DNA of 64,000 nucleotides. Source: CAITSH01 sp025356665. GTDB taxonomy: Bacteria; Pseudomonadota; Gammaproteobacteria; Burkholderiales; SG8-39. Positions 26,890-35,617 of this stretch are shown here, piece after piece. Below the pieces are notes generated by a model. It worked only from the letters and a program-made list of their open reading frames with translations, did no database searches and had not been told where the DNA came from. The stretch is taken from assembly GCA_025356665.1 (NCBI GenBank), contig JANXRV010000099.1, positions 1 to 64,000 of the forward strand. Reading direction: 5' to 3'. How positions within the stretch are numbered: position 1 is the first letter of the stretch; each line of letters opens with the position of its first letter. The translations under genes were made by a program, and so were the position numbers.

Positions 26890-28706
26890 AGCAGCTGCTT
26901 GATCAGCTTCGCCAGCGCCCTTCCAGTCCGGCCATAAGCAGGCCGGACGGTGGTGAAGCACCCAGGGTCCTCGATGTCGGCGGCGGCAGCAAAGCGGTCG
27001 ATTTGCCCCCGTTTTACCGCGACTGGATCCGCCTGCTGCTCGATATCGACCCGCGTACCGGGGCAGATCTCGTCTGCGACGCGCGCAACCTCGTCGATCA
27101 GCCGCCACAAACACGGTTTGACGCGATTCATTGCGCACACAACCTCGAACACTATTACCGCCACGATGTGGACAAGGTGTTGCAGGGGTTTTTGCATATC
27201 CTCAAGGAAGAGGGATTCGCGCAAATTCGCGTTCCGGACATCGGCGGACTGATCAAGCTGATGGCGGACAATAACCTGGATATCGAGCAGGACGTCTACA
27301 AAGCGAGTGAAGGCGCGCTCAGGGCGCATGACGTGATATACGGATACGCGCCAGAAATCGAGGCAAGCGGCGAGGATTTCTACGCCCATAAAACCGGATT
27401 CACCCGTGCATCTCTTCTTCGCGCGTTGTATTCGAACGGCTTTGGCGAGGTGTATTTCGCACAACCGCTGGCGGCCCTGGAATTGCATGCATTTGCGTTC
27501 AAGGCCACGGCAACCACAGCGCAGCGCCTGGCGCTGGGCATCTCCGATCCGGTTGCCTCCGGCCCGGCCGAGCGCGCGCCCTTGCCTGCAAGGCCGGGCA
27601 TTCACTCCTCCGGTGCCGCAACATCTCCGGACGAGGTTGAGGTGATCTACCAGCATGCCGTCGCAGCGTCGAACGACGGCGACCTGGCGGCCGCCGTCGC
27701 GCTCACGCAACAGGCTATCAGCAGGGAACCGGGACTCGCGCCGCTGCACTACCTGCTCGGCTGCTGCCTTGAGGAGCAGGAACAATGCGAAGCGGCGGCG
27801 CACGCCTTTGCCGCCTGCCTTAACCTCAAGCCCGCCTATCCCCTTGATGCCGAGGCCGCCGCGCATCGTGCACTGTGCCACGCCCGCATAGACCGTCAAC
27901 ACGGCAGCTTGGCGCCGAACGCAAGCCTGCCGCAAACGGGCGGCCGGTCCGTCTCGGTCATTGTCTGCAGCGTGAATGCCAGGCGGTTTGCCGAAACAGC
28001 GGGCATGTACCGGCAACTGCTTGCCGGCCTAGAACACGAGATCATCGGCATCCACGATGCAACTTCACTGGCCGGGGGCTATAACAGGGGTTTGCGTACT
28101 GCGCGCGGCGATATCGTCGTGTTCGCCCATGACGACGCACGCATCCTCAGTCCCGATTTTGCCGCGCGATTGCTTGGTGCGCTGGAAAGGCATGACGTGG
28201 TGGGGGTGGCCGGTTCGCGCACCCTGCTGGGCGGGGCCTGGCATTTTGCCGGACATCCCCACGTCTGCGGGCAAATCGCCATGCCCGGCGACGATAGCGG
28301 CCGGATTGTCACGCTCTACGACGTGAGCCGGCCTGAAAGCGCGGGACTGCAGGTTCTCGACGGAGTGTTTCTTGCCACCCGGCGCGAAACCGCACTACGG
28401 GTGCGCTTTGATGAAGAAAGGTTCGACGGCTGGCATCTTTACGATATCGACTTCAGCTACCGCGCCGCGCAAATGGGGTTAGACTGCGCCACCTGCAACA
28501 ACCTGCTGCTCGTACATGCGTCCCAGGGCGGTTACAATGAGGACTGGTTGAAATATTCCCAGCGCTTCATTGACAAGCACAAAGACACGGTCGCGCCGAT
28601 GCAGGCCTTGTTTTACAAACCGCAACTTGTATCGCTTTCGGTGCGCTCCGTCGAAGAATGGCGGCTTCTTACCGAACACCTGATGAACCCGGATCCCCGG
28701 AAGTAA
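26883..28706 (+). CDS. Methyltransferase-TPR-glycosyltransferase fusion protein
   Basis: This 607-residue three-part protein starts at a GTG at 26883 that overlaps the previous stop; an upstream ATG at 26838 would give 622 residues. Residues about 30-220 resemble a class I SAM-dependent methyltransferase (RVLDVGGGSKAVDLPP, LLDIDPRTGADLVCDAR, HCAHNLEHYYRHDVDKVL). Residues 255-345 carry tetratricopeptide-like helices. From about 355 a GT-A-like domain repeats the neighbour's motifs (HEIIGIHDATSLAGGYNRG, VVFAHDDARILSPDF, FDGWHLYDIDFSYRAA). I infer that it modifies and extends the same glycan; the order of reactions is unknown. Confidence 0.75.
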   Translation: MLKQLLDQLRQRPSSPAISRPDGGEAPRVLDVGGGSKAVDLPPFYRDWIRLLLDIDPRTGADLVCDARNLVDQPPQTRFDAIHCAHNLEHYYRHDVDKVLQGFLHILKEEGFAQIRVPDIGGLIKLMADNNLDIEQDVYKASEGALRAHDVIYGYAPEIEASGEDFYAHKTGFTRASLLRALYSNGFGEVYFAQPLAALELHAFAFKATATTAQRLALGISDPVASGPAERAPLPARPGIHSSGAATSPDEVEVIYQHAVAASNDGDLAAAVALTQQAISREPGLAPLHYLLGCCLEEQEQCEAAAHAFAACLNLKPAYPLDAEAAAHRALCHARIDRQHGSLAPNASLPQTGGRSVSVIVCSVNARRFAETAGMYRQLLAGLEHEIIGIHDATSLAGGYNRGLRTARGDIVVFAHDDARILSPDFAARLLGALERHDVVGVAGSRTLLGGAWHFAGHPHVCGQIAMPGDDSGRIVTLYDVSRPESAGLQVLDGVFLATRRETALRVRFDEERFDGWHLYDIDFSYRAAQMGLDCATCNNLLLVHASQGGYNEDWLKYSQRFIDKHKDTVAPMQALFYKPQLVSLSVRSVEEWRLLTEHLMNPDPRK

Positions 28707-28829
28707 GCTCCGCCGGCAACCGCTTGTGCCGCAAATCCTTACCTGCTGCGCAATCGGTCAGCGCCCTGAAGGTCCGCTGCGCCGGACCACCCGCCCCAAT
28801 CATCCCAAACCTTACCCCAGCCTTTCCCC

Positions 28830-30737
28830 ATGCCCCTCATCCAACTCTCCCAGGTCTCCCTCGCCTACGGCCATGTACCGCTGCTCGATCATGCCGACCT
28901 CATCATCGAACCGGGACAGCGCATCGGCCTGATAGGACGCAACGGCACCGGCAAATCCAGTCTACTCAAAATCATCGCAGGCGAATCGACGGCCGACGAC
29001 GGTAAAGTCTGGCGCGCGCCCGGCCTGAAACTGGCAAGCGTCAGCCAGGAACCGGCCGTTGCCCCGGGGCAGACGGTGTTTGAAGCCGTTGCCGAAGGGC
29101 TCGGAGAGGGCAACCGCCTGCTGGTCGATTACCATGCCGCGACCCACGCCCTGGCCGAAGCGCACGACGACCCGGCCGCGCTCGAGCGCCTGCACCATGC
29201 GCAGGAGGCGCTTGATGCCAGCGACGGCTGGACGCTGCAGCACAAGGTCGATACCACGCTGACGCGCCTGCAACTGGACGCCGACCGCCTGGTGGCCGAA
29301 CTTTCAGGCGGATTGAAAAAGCGCGTGGCCCTGGCGCGCGCCCTGGTAATGGAACCGGGCATGCTGGTCCTCGATGAGCCGACCAACCACCTCGATTTCA
29401 CCGCCATCGAGTGGCTCGAGGAAACGTTGTTGTCGTTTGCCGGCAGCGTGCTGTTTGTCACCCACGACCGGCGTTTTCTTGACCGCATCGCCAACCAGAT
29501 CATCGAGCTCGACCGCGGCAACCTCTCCTCTTATCCGGGCAATTTCAGCGCCTACCAGACACAAAAGGCCGCGGCGCTAGAAAGCGAGGCCGTCCACAGC
29601 CGCAAATTCGACAAAGTGCTGGCGCAGGAAGAGGCCTGGATACGCGAGGGCATCAAGGCGCGGCGCACGCGCAACGAAGGCCGCGTACGCCGGCTGGAGG
29701 CCTTGCGCCTTGAGCGTGCGGCGCGGCGCGAGCGCGTCGGCAAGGTCCAGCTTGCGCTGGGCGAAGGCGAGCGCTCGGGCAAGCTGGTGGCCGAACTCGA
29801 ACATGTCAGCAAGTCATACAAGGACGAAATACGCGGTGACAACCGCGTGATAGACGATTTTTCCTGCCGCATCCTGCGCGGCGACAAGGTCGGACTGATA
29901 GGCCCCAACGGCAGCGGCAAGACCACGCTGCTCAAGCTGATCCTCGGCGAACTGGAGGCCGATGCCGGCACGGTACGCCTGGGCACCAAGCTGAGCATTG
30001 CCTACTTCGACCAGTTCCGCGAAACGCTGAACGAGGAAGCCACCCTTGCCAACACCATCAGTCCCGGCTCTGACTTTGTCGAAGTCGATGGGGTGCGCAA
30101 GCACGTCATCAGCTATCTGGGTGATTTCCTGTTTCCGCCGGCGCGCGCCAACGCCCCGGTCAAGGCGCTGTCCGGCGGCGAGCGCAACCGCCTGCTGCTG
30201 GCGCGTCTGTTCACGCGCTCAGCCAACGTGCTGGTTCTCGATGAGCCGACCAATGACCTGGATATCGAAACCCTTGAGTTGCTGGAGGATTTGCTGCAGG
30301 ACTACACCGGTACGCTATTTCTGGTCAGCCACGACCGGGTCTTTCTCGACAACGTCGTCACACAGACCATCGTCAGTGAGGGCGAGGGCCAATGGAAAGA
30401 ATACGCCGGCGGCTATACCGACTGGCAGCGCGCCAAGAACGCGGGTAAATCGGAGACGACGGCCGAGCCGGTCGGGAAAAAATCCGAAAAGCGACTGGCT
30501 CAGGCCGCGCCCAAATCACGCCTGAGCTACAAGGAGAACCGCGAGCTCGCGGAGTTGCCGGAAAAAATGCAGGCAATGGAATCGGAGCAGCAGGACATAA
30601 CGACACGCCTCGCCAACACCAACCTGTACCGCGACCACCCCGAACAGGTCAAGCCGCTACAGGCGCGTTTCGCCGAGCTGGAAGAAAAGCTGCTGGCGGC
30701 TTTGCAGCGCTGGGAGGCGCTCGAAGCAAAAAAATAG
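28830..30737 (+). CDS. uup: ABC-F family ATPase Uup
   Basis: Uup is a soluble ABC-F protein linked to ribosome function and to precise excision of transposons. The 635-residue protein has two nucleotide-binding domains. The first has Walker A IGRNGTGKSSLL and signature LSGGLKKRVALARAL, the second IGPNGSGKTTLLKL and LSGGERNRLLLARL; both have DEPTNxLD Walker B motifs. A charged linker joins them, and a C-terminal coiled coil (about residues 555-630) is diagnostic of Uup. It stands alone on the plus strand and converges on a TctC gene. Confidence 0.94.
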   Translation: MPLIQLSQVSLAYGHVPLLDHADLIIEPGQRIGLIGRNGTGKSSLLKIIAGESTADDGKVWRAPGLKLASVSQEPAVAPGQTVFEAVAEGLGEGNRLLVDYHAATHALAEAHDDPAALERLHHAQEALDASDGWTLQHKVDTTLTRLQLDADRLVAELSGGLKKRVALARALVMEPGMLVLDEPTNHLDFTAIEWLEETLLSFAGSVLFVTHDRRFLDRIANQIIELDRGNLSSYPGNFSAYQTQKAAALESEAVHSRKFDKVLAQEEAWIREGIKARRTRNEGRVRRLEALRLERAARRERVGKVQLALGEGERSGKLVAELEHVSKSYKDEIRGDNRVIDDFSCRILRGDKVGLIGPNGSGKTTLLKLILGELEADAGTVRLGTKLSIAYFDQFRETLNEEATLANTISPGSDFVEVDGVRKHVISYLGDFLFPPARANAPVKALSGGERNRLLLARLFTRSANVLVLDEPTNDLDIETLELLEDLLQDYTGTLFLVSHDRVFLDNVVTQTIVSEGEGQWKEYAGGYTDWQRAKNAGKSETTAEPVGKKSEKRLAQAAPKSRLSYKENRELAELPEKMQAMESEQQDITTRLANTNLYRDHPEQVKPLQARFAELEEKLLAALQRWEALEAKK

Positions 30738-30753
30738 GCCGGTAGCGCAGGCG

Positions 30754-31734
30754 CTACTGCTGCTCTATTTTTCTGGCCGCCACAACGCGCTTCCACTTGC
30801 CGATTTCGCGCTCGACAAACGCGCGCATTTCTTCCGGGCTGCTGGCGCGTGGCTCTCCACCCAGATCCTGAAATTTCTGACGCATATCCGGTTGCGCGAG
30901 CACCCGCCGGATTTCAAGGTTCAAGCGCTCGATGACCGCAGGCGGCGTCCCGGCGGTGGTCGCGAAGCCAAGAAATGAATTGACCTCATAGCCGGGCAAT
31001 ACCTCGGCCACCGTGGGCACTGCCGGCAGTGCCGGGGAGCGCGCGGTGGACGTGACTGCCAGCGGACGCAGTTTGCCCCCCTGGATTTGCGACAGCGACA
31101 GCGTCATGGTTTCGAACATGACATCCACGCGACCGGCCATCAACTCGGTCACCGGCGTGGTTCCCCCCTTGAACGGCACGTGCGTCATGTCGATGCCGGC
31201 CATCACGTTGAACAACTCCGTCGACAAATGGTGAATGGTGCCCATGCCGGCGGAGGCAAAATTGAGCTTGCCCGGATTGGCTTTGGCATGGGCGATCAGC
31301 TCCTGCAAGGTTTTGAACGGGGAATTGGCGCCGACCCCGACGACAAACGGATAAAAAGTCAGCGTCGAAACCATTGCCAGGTCTTGCAGCGGATCATAGG
31401 GCAGTTTTTTGAGCATGGCCGGTTGCGACGGGTAGGCGCCGGTAATGACCGCCAGGACATAGCCATCGGCCGGCGATTTGGCGACATAATCGTTGGCGAT
31501 GATGCCGCCCGCACCGGTGCGTGTTTCAACGATGACCTGCTGCTTCAGCGATTCGGACAGCTTTTGCGCCATCAGGCGCGCCACGATGTCAGAGCTGCCG
31601 CCGGCGGCGAAACCGTTGATGATGCGAATGACCCGGGACGGATATTCCTGCGCCTGCAGTCCAAACGGGGTCAGCGCGGCGGCGCAAGCACCTGCGATCA
31701 GCGCACGTCGGCGGGAAGGGGATGGCTGCTTCAT
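30754..31734 (-). CDS. Bug/TctC family substrate-binding protein, second copy
   Basis: This 326-residue Bug protein has an apparent twin-arginine signal (SRRRALIAGACAAAL, cleavage near LQAQ), unlike the other three copies here, which have general secretory signals. Family motifs are NGFAAGGSSDIVARLM and TGAGGIIANDYVAKSPADGY. It is 17 bp from the convergent uup stop. There are no TctA/TctB partners nearby. The ligand is unknown. Confidence 0.9.
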   Translation of the reverse strand: MKQPSPSRRRALIAGACAAALTPFGLQAQEYPSRVIRIINGFAAGGSSDIVARLMAQKLSESLKQQVIVETRTGAGGIIANDYVAKSPADGYVLAVITGAYPSQPAMLKKLPYDPLQDLAMVSTLTFYPFVVGVGANSPFKTLQELIAHAKANPGKLNFASAGMGTIHHLSTELFNVMAGIDMTHVPFKGGTTPVTELMAGRVDVMFETMTLSLSQIQGGKLRPLAVTSTARSPALPAVPTVAEVLPGYEVNSFLGFATTAGTPPAVIERLNLEIRRVLAQPDMRQKFQDLGGEPRASSPEEMRAFVEREIGKWKRVVAARKIEQQ

Positions 31735-31764
31735 TTTTTTCCTCCTGCGGGTTGATCCGCTTTT

Positions 31765-32193
31765 TTATTTCACGGGATTCAGGAACACCTGATACTCGAA
31801 CACCGCGTTCTGGCATGCAGCCTTGAATTTTTTATCGTCACCCTTATCCAGCGTCACCGGCGTGTAACCGGCGCCTGTGACCTCGACGCGATCGACGCAG
31901 GCTGCCGCATCCACGCTGGTGAAAAAATTGCGCGTCCTGCCGCGGCTGTCAATGACGGGACCGAGCGCAAATCTTCCAGCGGCATCGGTCGTCGCACCCT
32001 GCTCCGGAAAGTTACTCAGACGAACCCGTGCACCCGCGACAGGTTTGCCGGATATCGCATCGATCACCGTACCGATATGACGACCGGAGAGCCATTGCTC
32101 ACTCGATTGCGGCACCGATATGCACGCAACACTCACAGCCGCGGCAAAAACCGACAGGCACAGGACTGAAATCCGGCGGAGTTTCATCACCAT
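31765..32193 (-). CDS. Lipoprotein with carboxypeptidase-regulatory-like domain
   Basis: This 142-residue putative lipoprotein has a signal peptide with a lipobox-like SVAC near residue 24. A small Greek-key beta domain of the carboxypeptidase regulatory type follows: GTVIDAISGKPVAGARVRLSN, then TTDAAGRFALGP and a terminal VEVTGAGYTPVTLD strand pair. Such domains are non-catalytic and often stabilise or anchor extracellular proteins. A second ATG two codons in is an equally good start. It lies 30 bp upstream of the TctC start, on the same strand. Function is unknown. Confidence 0.7.
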   Translation of the reverse strand: MVMKLRRISVLCLSVFAAAVSVACISVPQSSEQWLSGRHIGTVIDAISGKPVAGARVRLSNFPEQGATTDAAGRFALGPVIDSRGRTRNFFTSVDAAACVDRVEVTGAGYTPVTLDKGDDKKFKAACQNAVFEYQVFLNPVK

Positions 32194-32402
32194 AGCAATT
32201 CAGGCAGTCACAGAAAGAATGAATGGAGAGCGATGTAAATACATGCTTCAGGCACTTCGAATCTCATTTTGTGCCGCAGTTTAAACCCGGCTTCATGGGG
32301 TATTACCCGGTCGATTATAAGCCGTCGGGTTTGGCAGGCAACCCGGGGCTCGGGCTCTTGCTCGTTGATTTCGGCATCCCTGGAGCCGGCGAATTACCAG
32401 GG
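32194..32402. other. Gene-poor stretch upstream of the lipoprotein gene
   Basis: Apart from the possible small gene at 32403-32546, the 375 bp between 32194 and 32568 contain no convincing gene. Here I see only short overlapping open frames with no recognisable motif, and no RNA gene or repeat. Confidence 0.5.
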
Positions 32403-32546
32403 TTAGTAGAAAAACTCGCTTTCATGCGGGCGCCCTGGTCCGTTGACCTCGGGCGGCTCGCCGACGGGCACTTTGCCGTCGCTGGCCTGGCCGACAAAGG
32501 TCGCGCACTTGCCGACGTACCGGGACTTGTGCCGGCACGGGCACAT
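32403..32546 (-). CDS. Possible small cysteine-containing protein (47 residues)
   Basis: An open frame of 47 codons starts at the ATG at 32546, 22 bp after the exported-protein gene ends. It contains CPCRHKSRYVGKC, which could bind a metal, followed by VPVGEPPEVNGPGR. I do not recognise the family. The composition does not look like an obvious frame shadow, and no other strand or frame here is better. A longer start at 32609 would overlap the upstream gene. Treat as doubtful. Confidence 0.25.
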   Translation of the reverse strand: MCPCRHKSRYVGKCATFVGQASDGKVPVGEPPEVNGPGRPHESEFFY

Positions 32547-32568
32547 TGTCCGCGATCGTATAGCCCGT

Positions 32569-32928
32569 TCAAAACCCGATTGTCCTGGCCTGCTGGTAGG
32601 TGATTTCACTAACCCTGCGCGTAGTCAGATCGACAAGTTTATAGGAGGCATAAGCGTTGCCCATGGACTCAACAAACCCTATTTTCTTTGCGCCATTATG
32701 GGTCACGCACTTCAGCCCGGAATAGTCCGGGCCATCGTGCAGAAGGATGGCCTTTCGGTTTATGAAGAGCGTCGGTTGCGCAACTGTGCGGTGATTAACC
32801 ATCAGTTCAACATCTACCCCACCACACTTGATCTGCTTCCAAAGCATTTCACCGGGATTTGAATGGCTCTGGGCTGATGCCGAAAGGGCGTAGAAAAGCA
32901 GGCATATTCCAACTGGTTTTATCAACAA
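32569..32928 (-). CDS. Small exported protein of unknown function
   Basis: I do not recognise this protein. Starting at a TTG at 32928 it has 119 residues, with a short positively charged start, a hydrophobic stretch (GICLLFYALSASAQ) that looks like a secretory signal, and a mature part of about 97 residues with two cysteines (IKCGG and LKCVTHN) that could form a disulfide. A ribosome site AAGGA lies just upstream. The ATG-started longer frame (33099) adds a low-complexity, arginine-rich region that looks like non-coding sequence. It is probably periplasmic. Confidence 0.6.
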   Translation of the reverse strand: MLIKPVGICLLFYALSASAQSHSNPGEMLWKQIKCGGVDVELMVNHRTVAQPTLFINRKAILLHDGPDYSGLKCVTHNGAKKIGFVESMGNAYASYKLVDLTTRRVSEITYQQARTIGF

Positions 32929-32934
32929 AAAATT

Positions 32935-32939
32935 TCCTT
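32935..32939 (-). promoter_or_regulatory. Ribosome binding site supporting a TTG start
   Basis: AAGGA on the minus strand ends six bases before the TTG at 32928 and nine before a second TTG at 32925. It favours the short exported form of the downstream protein. Confidence 0.45.
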
Positions 32940-33151
32940 TGAGTTGGACGCTGGGCGGATCATACGTTAAACGGCAATTACGTCGGTAACTCCGCGCCTC
33001 TACACAAAATGTCGCCGCAGCAGCGCGTTTTGTACCCGCTTTATACCCGCGTCCGGAGTTTCGTCCGCGCCAACCAGGACCACTTTCTGCTATACGCATT
33101 GCCGGGCAACCGCGCTAAAGGAAGACGCTTTTGTACGTGAGCCGTAGTGTG

Positions 33152-33187
33152 TTGACAACTGCTATACATCACCATAAGATGCGTATA
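33152..33187 (+). promoter_or_regulatory. Promoter and possible operator of the tacA-tacT operon
   Basis: A perfect -35 box TTGACA (33152-33157) and a -10 box TAAGAT (33175-33180) are 17 bp apart. An imperfect palindrome, TATACATC (33163-33170) with GATGCGTATA (33178-33187), overlaps the -10 box. The ribbon-helix-helix antitoxin encoded just downstream could bind it for autorepression, as known for such modules. The boxes are seen; the repression is inferred. Confidence 0.6.
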
Positions 33188-33217
33188 TCTGTTGTGTGTA
33201 CGAACCAGGAGAAGCCT

Positions 33218-33496
33218 ATGCGCGATGCCGCCATCAACCTGCGGGCACGTCCCGAGCAGCGGGAGCTGATCGATCGGGCTGCGCAGCTTCTCGGCAAGAA
33301 CCGCTCCGACTTCATGCTCGAAGCCGCCTGCGACAAGGCTCAGTCGGTACTGCTCGATCAGGTATTTTTCAAATTAGATACCGAGAAGTTCCGGCAGTTC
33401 ACCAAGCTGCTCGACGCGCCGCCCGCGCACAATCCGGGGCTTGAGCGCCTCATGGCGGTCAAGGCTCCCTGGAGCAGGAAGTCGGCAAAGGCCTGA
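33218..33496 (+). CDS. tacA: DUF1778 (TacA-type) antitoxin
   Basis: This 92-residue antitoxin has an N-terminal ribbon-helix-helix DNA-binding part (AAINLRARPEQRELIDRAAQLL, then GKNRSDFMLEAACDKA) and a C-terminal tail that neutralises the toxin (LDQVFFKLDTEKFRQF). The ATG at 33218 follows an AGGAG site; the longer upstream ATG is not family sequence and would overlap the promoter. It is paired with a GNAT toxin two bases downstream, the classic TacA-TacT order. Confidence 0.88.
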   Translation: MRDAAINLRARPEQRELIDRAAQLLGKNRSDFMLEAACDKAQSVLLDQVFFKLDTEKFRQFTKLLDAPPAHNPGLERLMAVKAPWSRKSAKA

Positions 33497-33498
33497 GC

Positions 33499-33987
33499 TT
33501 GCAACCCGGTCTGCCGGAGCCCTTGGCGGCTTCACATCGACTGGATGACTTCGAGTGCGGCGAGGCCGTGCTCGATGAATGGCTTAAGCGTAGGGCATTG
33601 TCCAACCAGTCGAGTGGTGCAAGCCGCACCTTCGTCGTCACCGACGAGGGCGGCCGCGTCCACGGTTACTACGCCATGGCGGTCGGCGCCGTTTCACACC
33701 AACTCGCAACGAGCGGCGTGCGACGCAACATGCCTGATCCGGTTCCTGTCATGGTTCTCGCCCGGCTTGCGGTCGATCGCAGGGCGCAGGGATTACACTT
33801 GGGCGCCGCCTTGCTGCAGGACGCGGTCAATCGCGCGGTGGCCGTATCGCAGAACGCGGGCGTCAGAGCCCTTTTCGTGCATGCCCTTCACGAGAAGGCC
33901 AAGCGGTTTTACCAACACTATGGGTTTCAGCCCTCGCCGACGCATCCGATGACGCTAATGCTGCGCTTGAGCAGCGTGAAGGCCTGA
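33499..33987 (+). CDS. tacT: GNAT toxin, TacT family
   Basis: TacT-type toxins acetylate charged aminoacyl-tRNA and stop translation. The 162-residue protein has the family opening PEPLAASHRLDDFECGEAVLDEWL and the acetyl-CoA pocket region VLARLAVDRRAQGLHLGAALL. Its C-terminal FVHALHEKAKRFYQHYGFQPSP contains the tyrosine that TacT enzymes use. The start is a TTG two bases after the antitoxin stop. The module lies in a gene-poor patch, as expected of a mobile toxin-antitoxin pair. Confidence 0.88.
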   Translation: MQPGLPEPLAASHRLDDFECGEAVLDEWLKRRALSNQSSGASRTFVVTDEGGRVHGYYAMAVGAVSHQLATSGVRRNMPDPVPVMVLARLAVDRRAQGLHLGAALLQDAVNRAVAVSQNAGVRALFVHALHEKAKRFYQHYGFQPSPTHPMTLMLRLSSVKA

Positions 33988-34412
33988 CAGTATCTTTCCC
34001 GCGGTCTCTTGCTCCGCTACTCCCGGCGGCCTGAGTTGGTTCTTGTCTAAGCTGCCGGCATAGAGATCATCAACAATCGGGAAGGACGCGGGCGGCTTCT
34101 GCGTGACCGTTGGCGACGAGATCATCCGCTTCACGCTGGACCCTCCCGGCACTGAACGCAACAACGGCCAGCTAAGCCCAGTCCGCACATCAAAGGCGCC
34201 AAAGAGTCTGCAACTCAAACTGTCGTGGTGCCGGCCGCATGGACCCCTTGAGCCAATCCGTCGAATGCGTGGTGGCAATGCCCGGAAAAAGCTGCGGGGA
34301 ACACTGATCGCAGGACAAAGCGCGGGGCCCTATGGAACAATAACTGCGTTATTTACGTGTAGTTATGTTTCCAGTGGCGTCCAGACAATGCCTGTGAAGT
34401 CCGGAATTTTGC
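33988..34412. other. 425-bp gap after the toxin-antitoxin pair
   Basis: There is no gene I can support here. Two overlapping open frames of about 106 residues exist on opposite strands, but neither shows a recognisable domain, ribosome site or regular composition. The stretch may hold decayed sequence that arrived with the toxin-antitoxin pair. The last 70 bp are AT-richer than the rest. Confidence 0.5.
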
Positions 34413-35507
34413 TCAGACGTTGAACAAAAAGTGCATGACATCGCCATCCTTGACGATGTACTCCTTGCCTTCGCGCTTCATCTTGCCTGCCTCTTTGGCG
34501 CCCTGCTCGCCCTTGCCGGCGATGAAATCGTCAAATCCGATCACTTCTGCGCGGATGAAACCGTGCTCAAAATCGGTATGTATGACGCCGGCCGCCTGCG
34601 GCGCGGTATCGCCGGCGTGGATGGTCCAGGCGCGCACCTCCTTAACACCGGCAGTGAAATAGGTCTGCAAGCCAAGGAGCTTGTAGCCGACGCGGATGAC
34701 GCGGTTCAGGCCGGGCTCTTGCATGCCCATGTCGTCAAGGAACATTTTTTTGTCCTCGTCGGACAAGTCGGAGATTTGCGATTCGATCGCCGCGCTGATG
34801 GCCACCACCGGCGCGCCTTCCTTTTTGGCGTAATCCTCGACCTTTGCAAGCAGCGGGTTGTCGGCGAATCCATGCTCGCTGACGTTGGCCACATACATGG
34901 TCGGTTTCATGGTGAGCAGGAACATCGGCTTCACCATCTCGAGCTCGTCCTTGGACAGGTCCAGGGTGCGTACCGGTTTGCCCTGGTCCAGCACCGCCAC
35001 CAGCTTTTGGAGCACCGCCACCTGCCGCACCGCTTCCTTGTCGGTGCCGCTCTTGGACAGTTTGATGTTCTTGGCCAGCGCCTTCTCGACCATGGCCAGG
35101 TCGGCCAGCGCGAGCTCGGTATTGATCGTCTCGATATCCGATATCGGATCCACCTTGCCGGCAACGTGGACCACGTTGGCGTCTTCGAAGCAGCGCACGA
35201 CATGGGCAATGGCATCGGTCTCGCGGATATTGGCGAGGAACTTGTTGCCAAGCCCTTCACCCTTGGAAGCGCCGGCGACGAGACCGGCAATATCGACAAA
35301 CTCCACCACCGCCGGCAGCGTCCTCTCCGGCTTTACCAGTGCGGCAAGTTGCCCCAGTCGCGCATCGGGCACCTCGACAATGCCGACGTTGGGTTCGATA
35401 GTGCAGAACGGATAGTTCTCCGCCGCAATGCCGGCCTTGGTCAGGGCGTTGAACAAAGTGGATTTACCCACGTTGGGAAGACCGACGATTCCGCACTTGA
35501 GTGACAT
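34413..35507 (-). CDS. ychF: Redox-regulated ATPase YchF
   Basis: YchF (OLA1 family) is an Obg-like P-loop protein that prefers ATP and binds ribosomes. The 364-residue protein has G1 GLPNVGKSTLFNALT, the G3 region DIAGLVAGASKGEGLGN, the altered G4 that shifts specificity to ATP (MYVANVSEHG), a coiled-coil insertion, and a C-terminal TGS domain (TYFTAGVKEVRAWTIHAGDTAPQAAG). It is the last gene of the prs-rplY-pth-ychF block. Confidence 0.97.
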   Translation of the reverse strand: MSLKCGIVGLPNVGKSTLFNALTKAGIAAENYPFCTIEPNVGIVEVPDARLGQLAALVKPERTLPAVVEFVDIAGLVAGASKGEGLGNKFLANIRETDAIAHVVRCFEDANVVHVAGKVDPISDIETINTELALADLAMVEKALAKNIKLSKSGTDKEAVRQVAVLQKLVAVLDQGKPVRTLDLSKDELEMVKPMFLLTMKPTMYVANVSEHGFADNPLLAKVEDYAKKEGAPVVAISAAIESQISDLSDEDKKMFLDDMGMQEPGLNRVIRVGYKLLGLQTYFTAGVKEVRAWTIHAGDTAPQAAGVIHTDFEHGFIRAEVIGFDDFIAGKGEQGAKEAGKMKREGKEYIVKDGDVMHFLFNV

Positions 35508-35525
35508 AGGGGCTTATGAGGGAAT

Positions 35526-35617
35526 GGTGAATGGGAAATAGTGAATGGGAAATGGGAAATGGGAAATGGTTTTATCGTGGCTTTTACCTTTCGCCATTTA
35601 CTTTTCCCCATTCACCA
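35526..35617. repeat. Heptamer array with inverted partner at the pth 3' end
   Basis: Six 7-bp units (GGTGAAT, GGGAAAT, AGTGAAT, then three GGGAAAT) occupy 35526-35567. An inverted copy of their start lies at 35603-35617 (CCCCATTCACCAT-like), so the whole can snap back across a 35-bp spacer. The last codons and stop of pth (35598 onward on the minus strand) lie in the inverted arm. Confidence 0.8.

Noticed and set aside
33988..34412. Two opposite open frames of about 106 codons as possible genes
   Set aside because: No domain, no ribosome site and irregular composition; not supported as coding.
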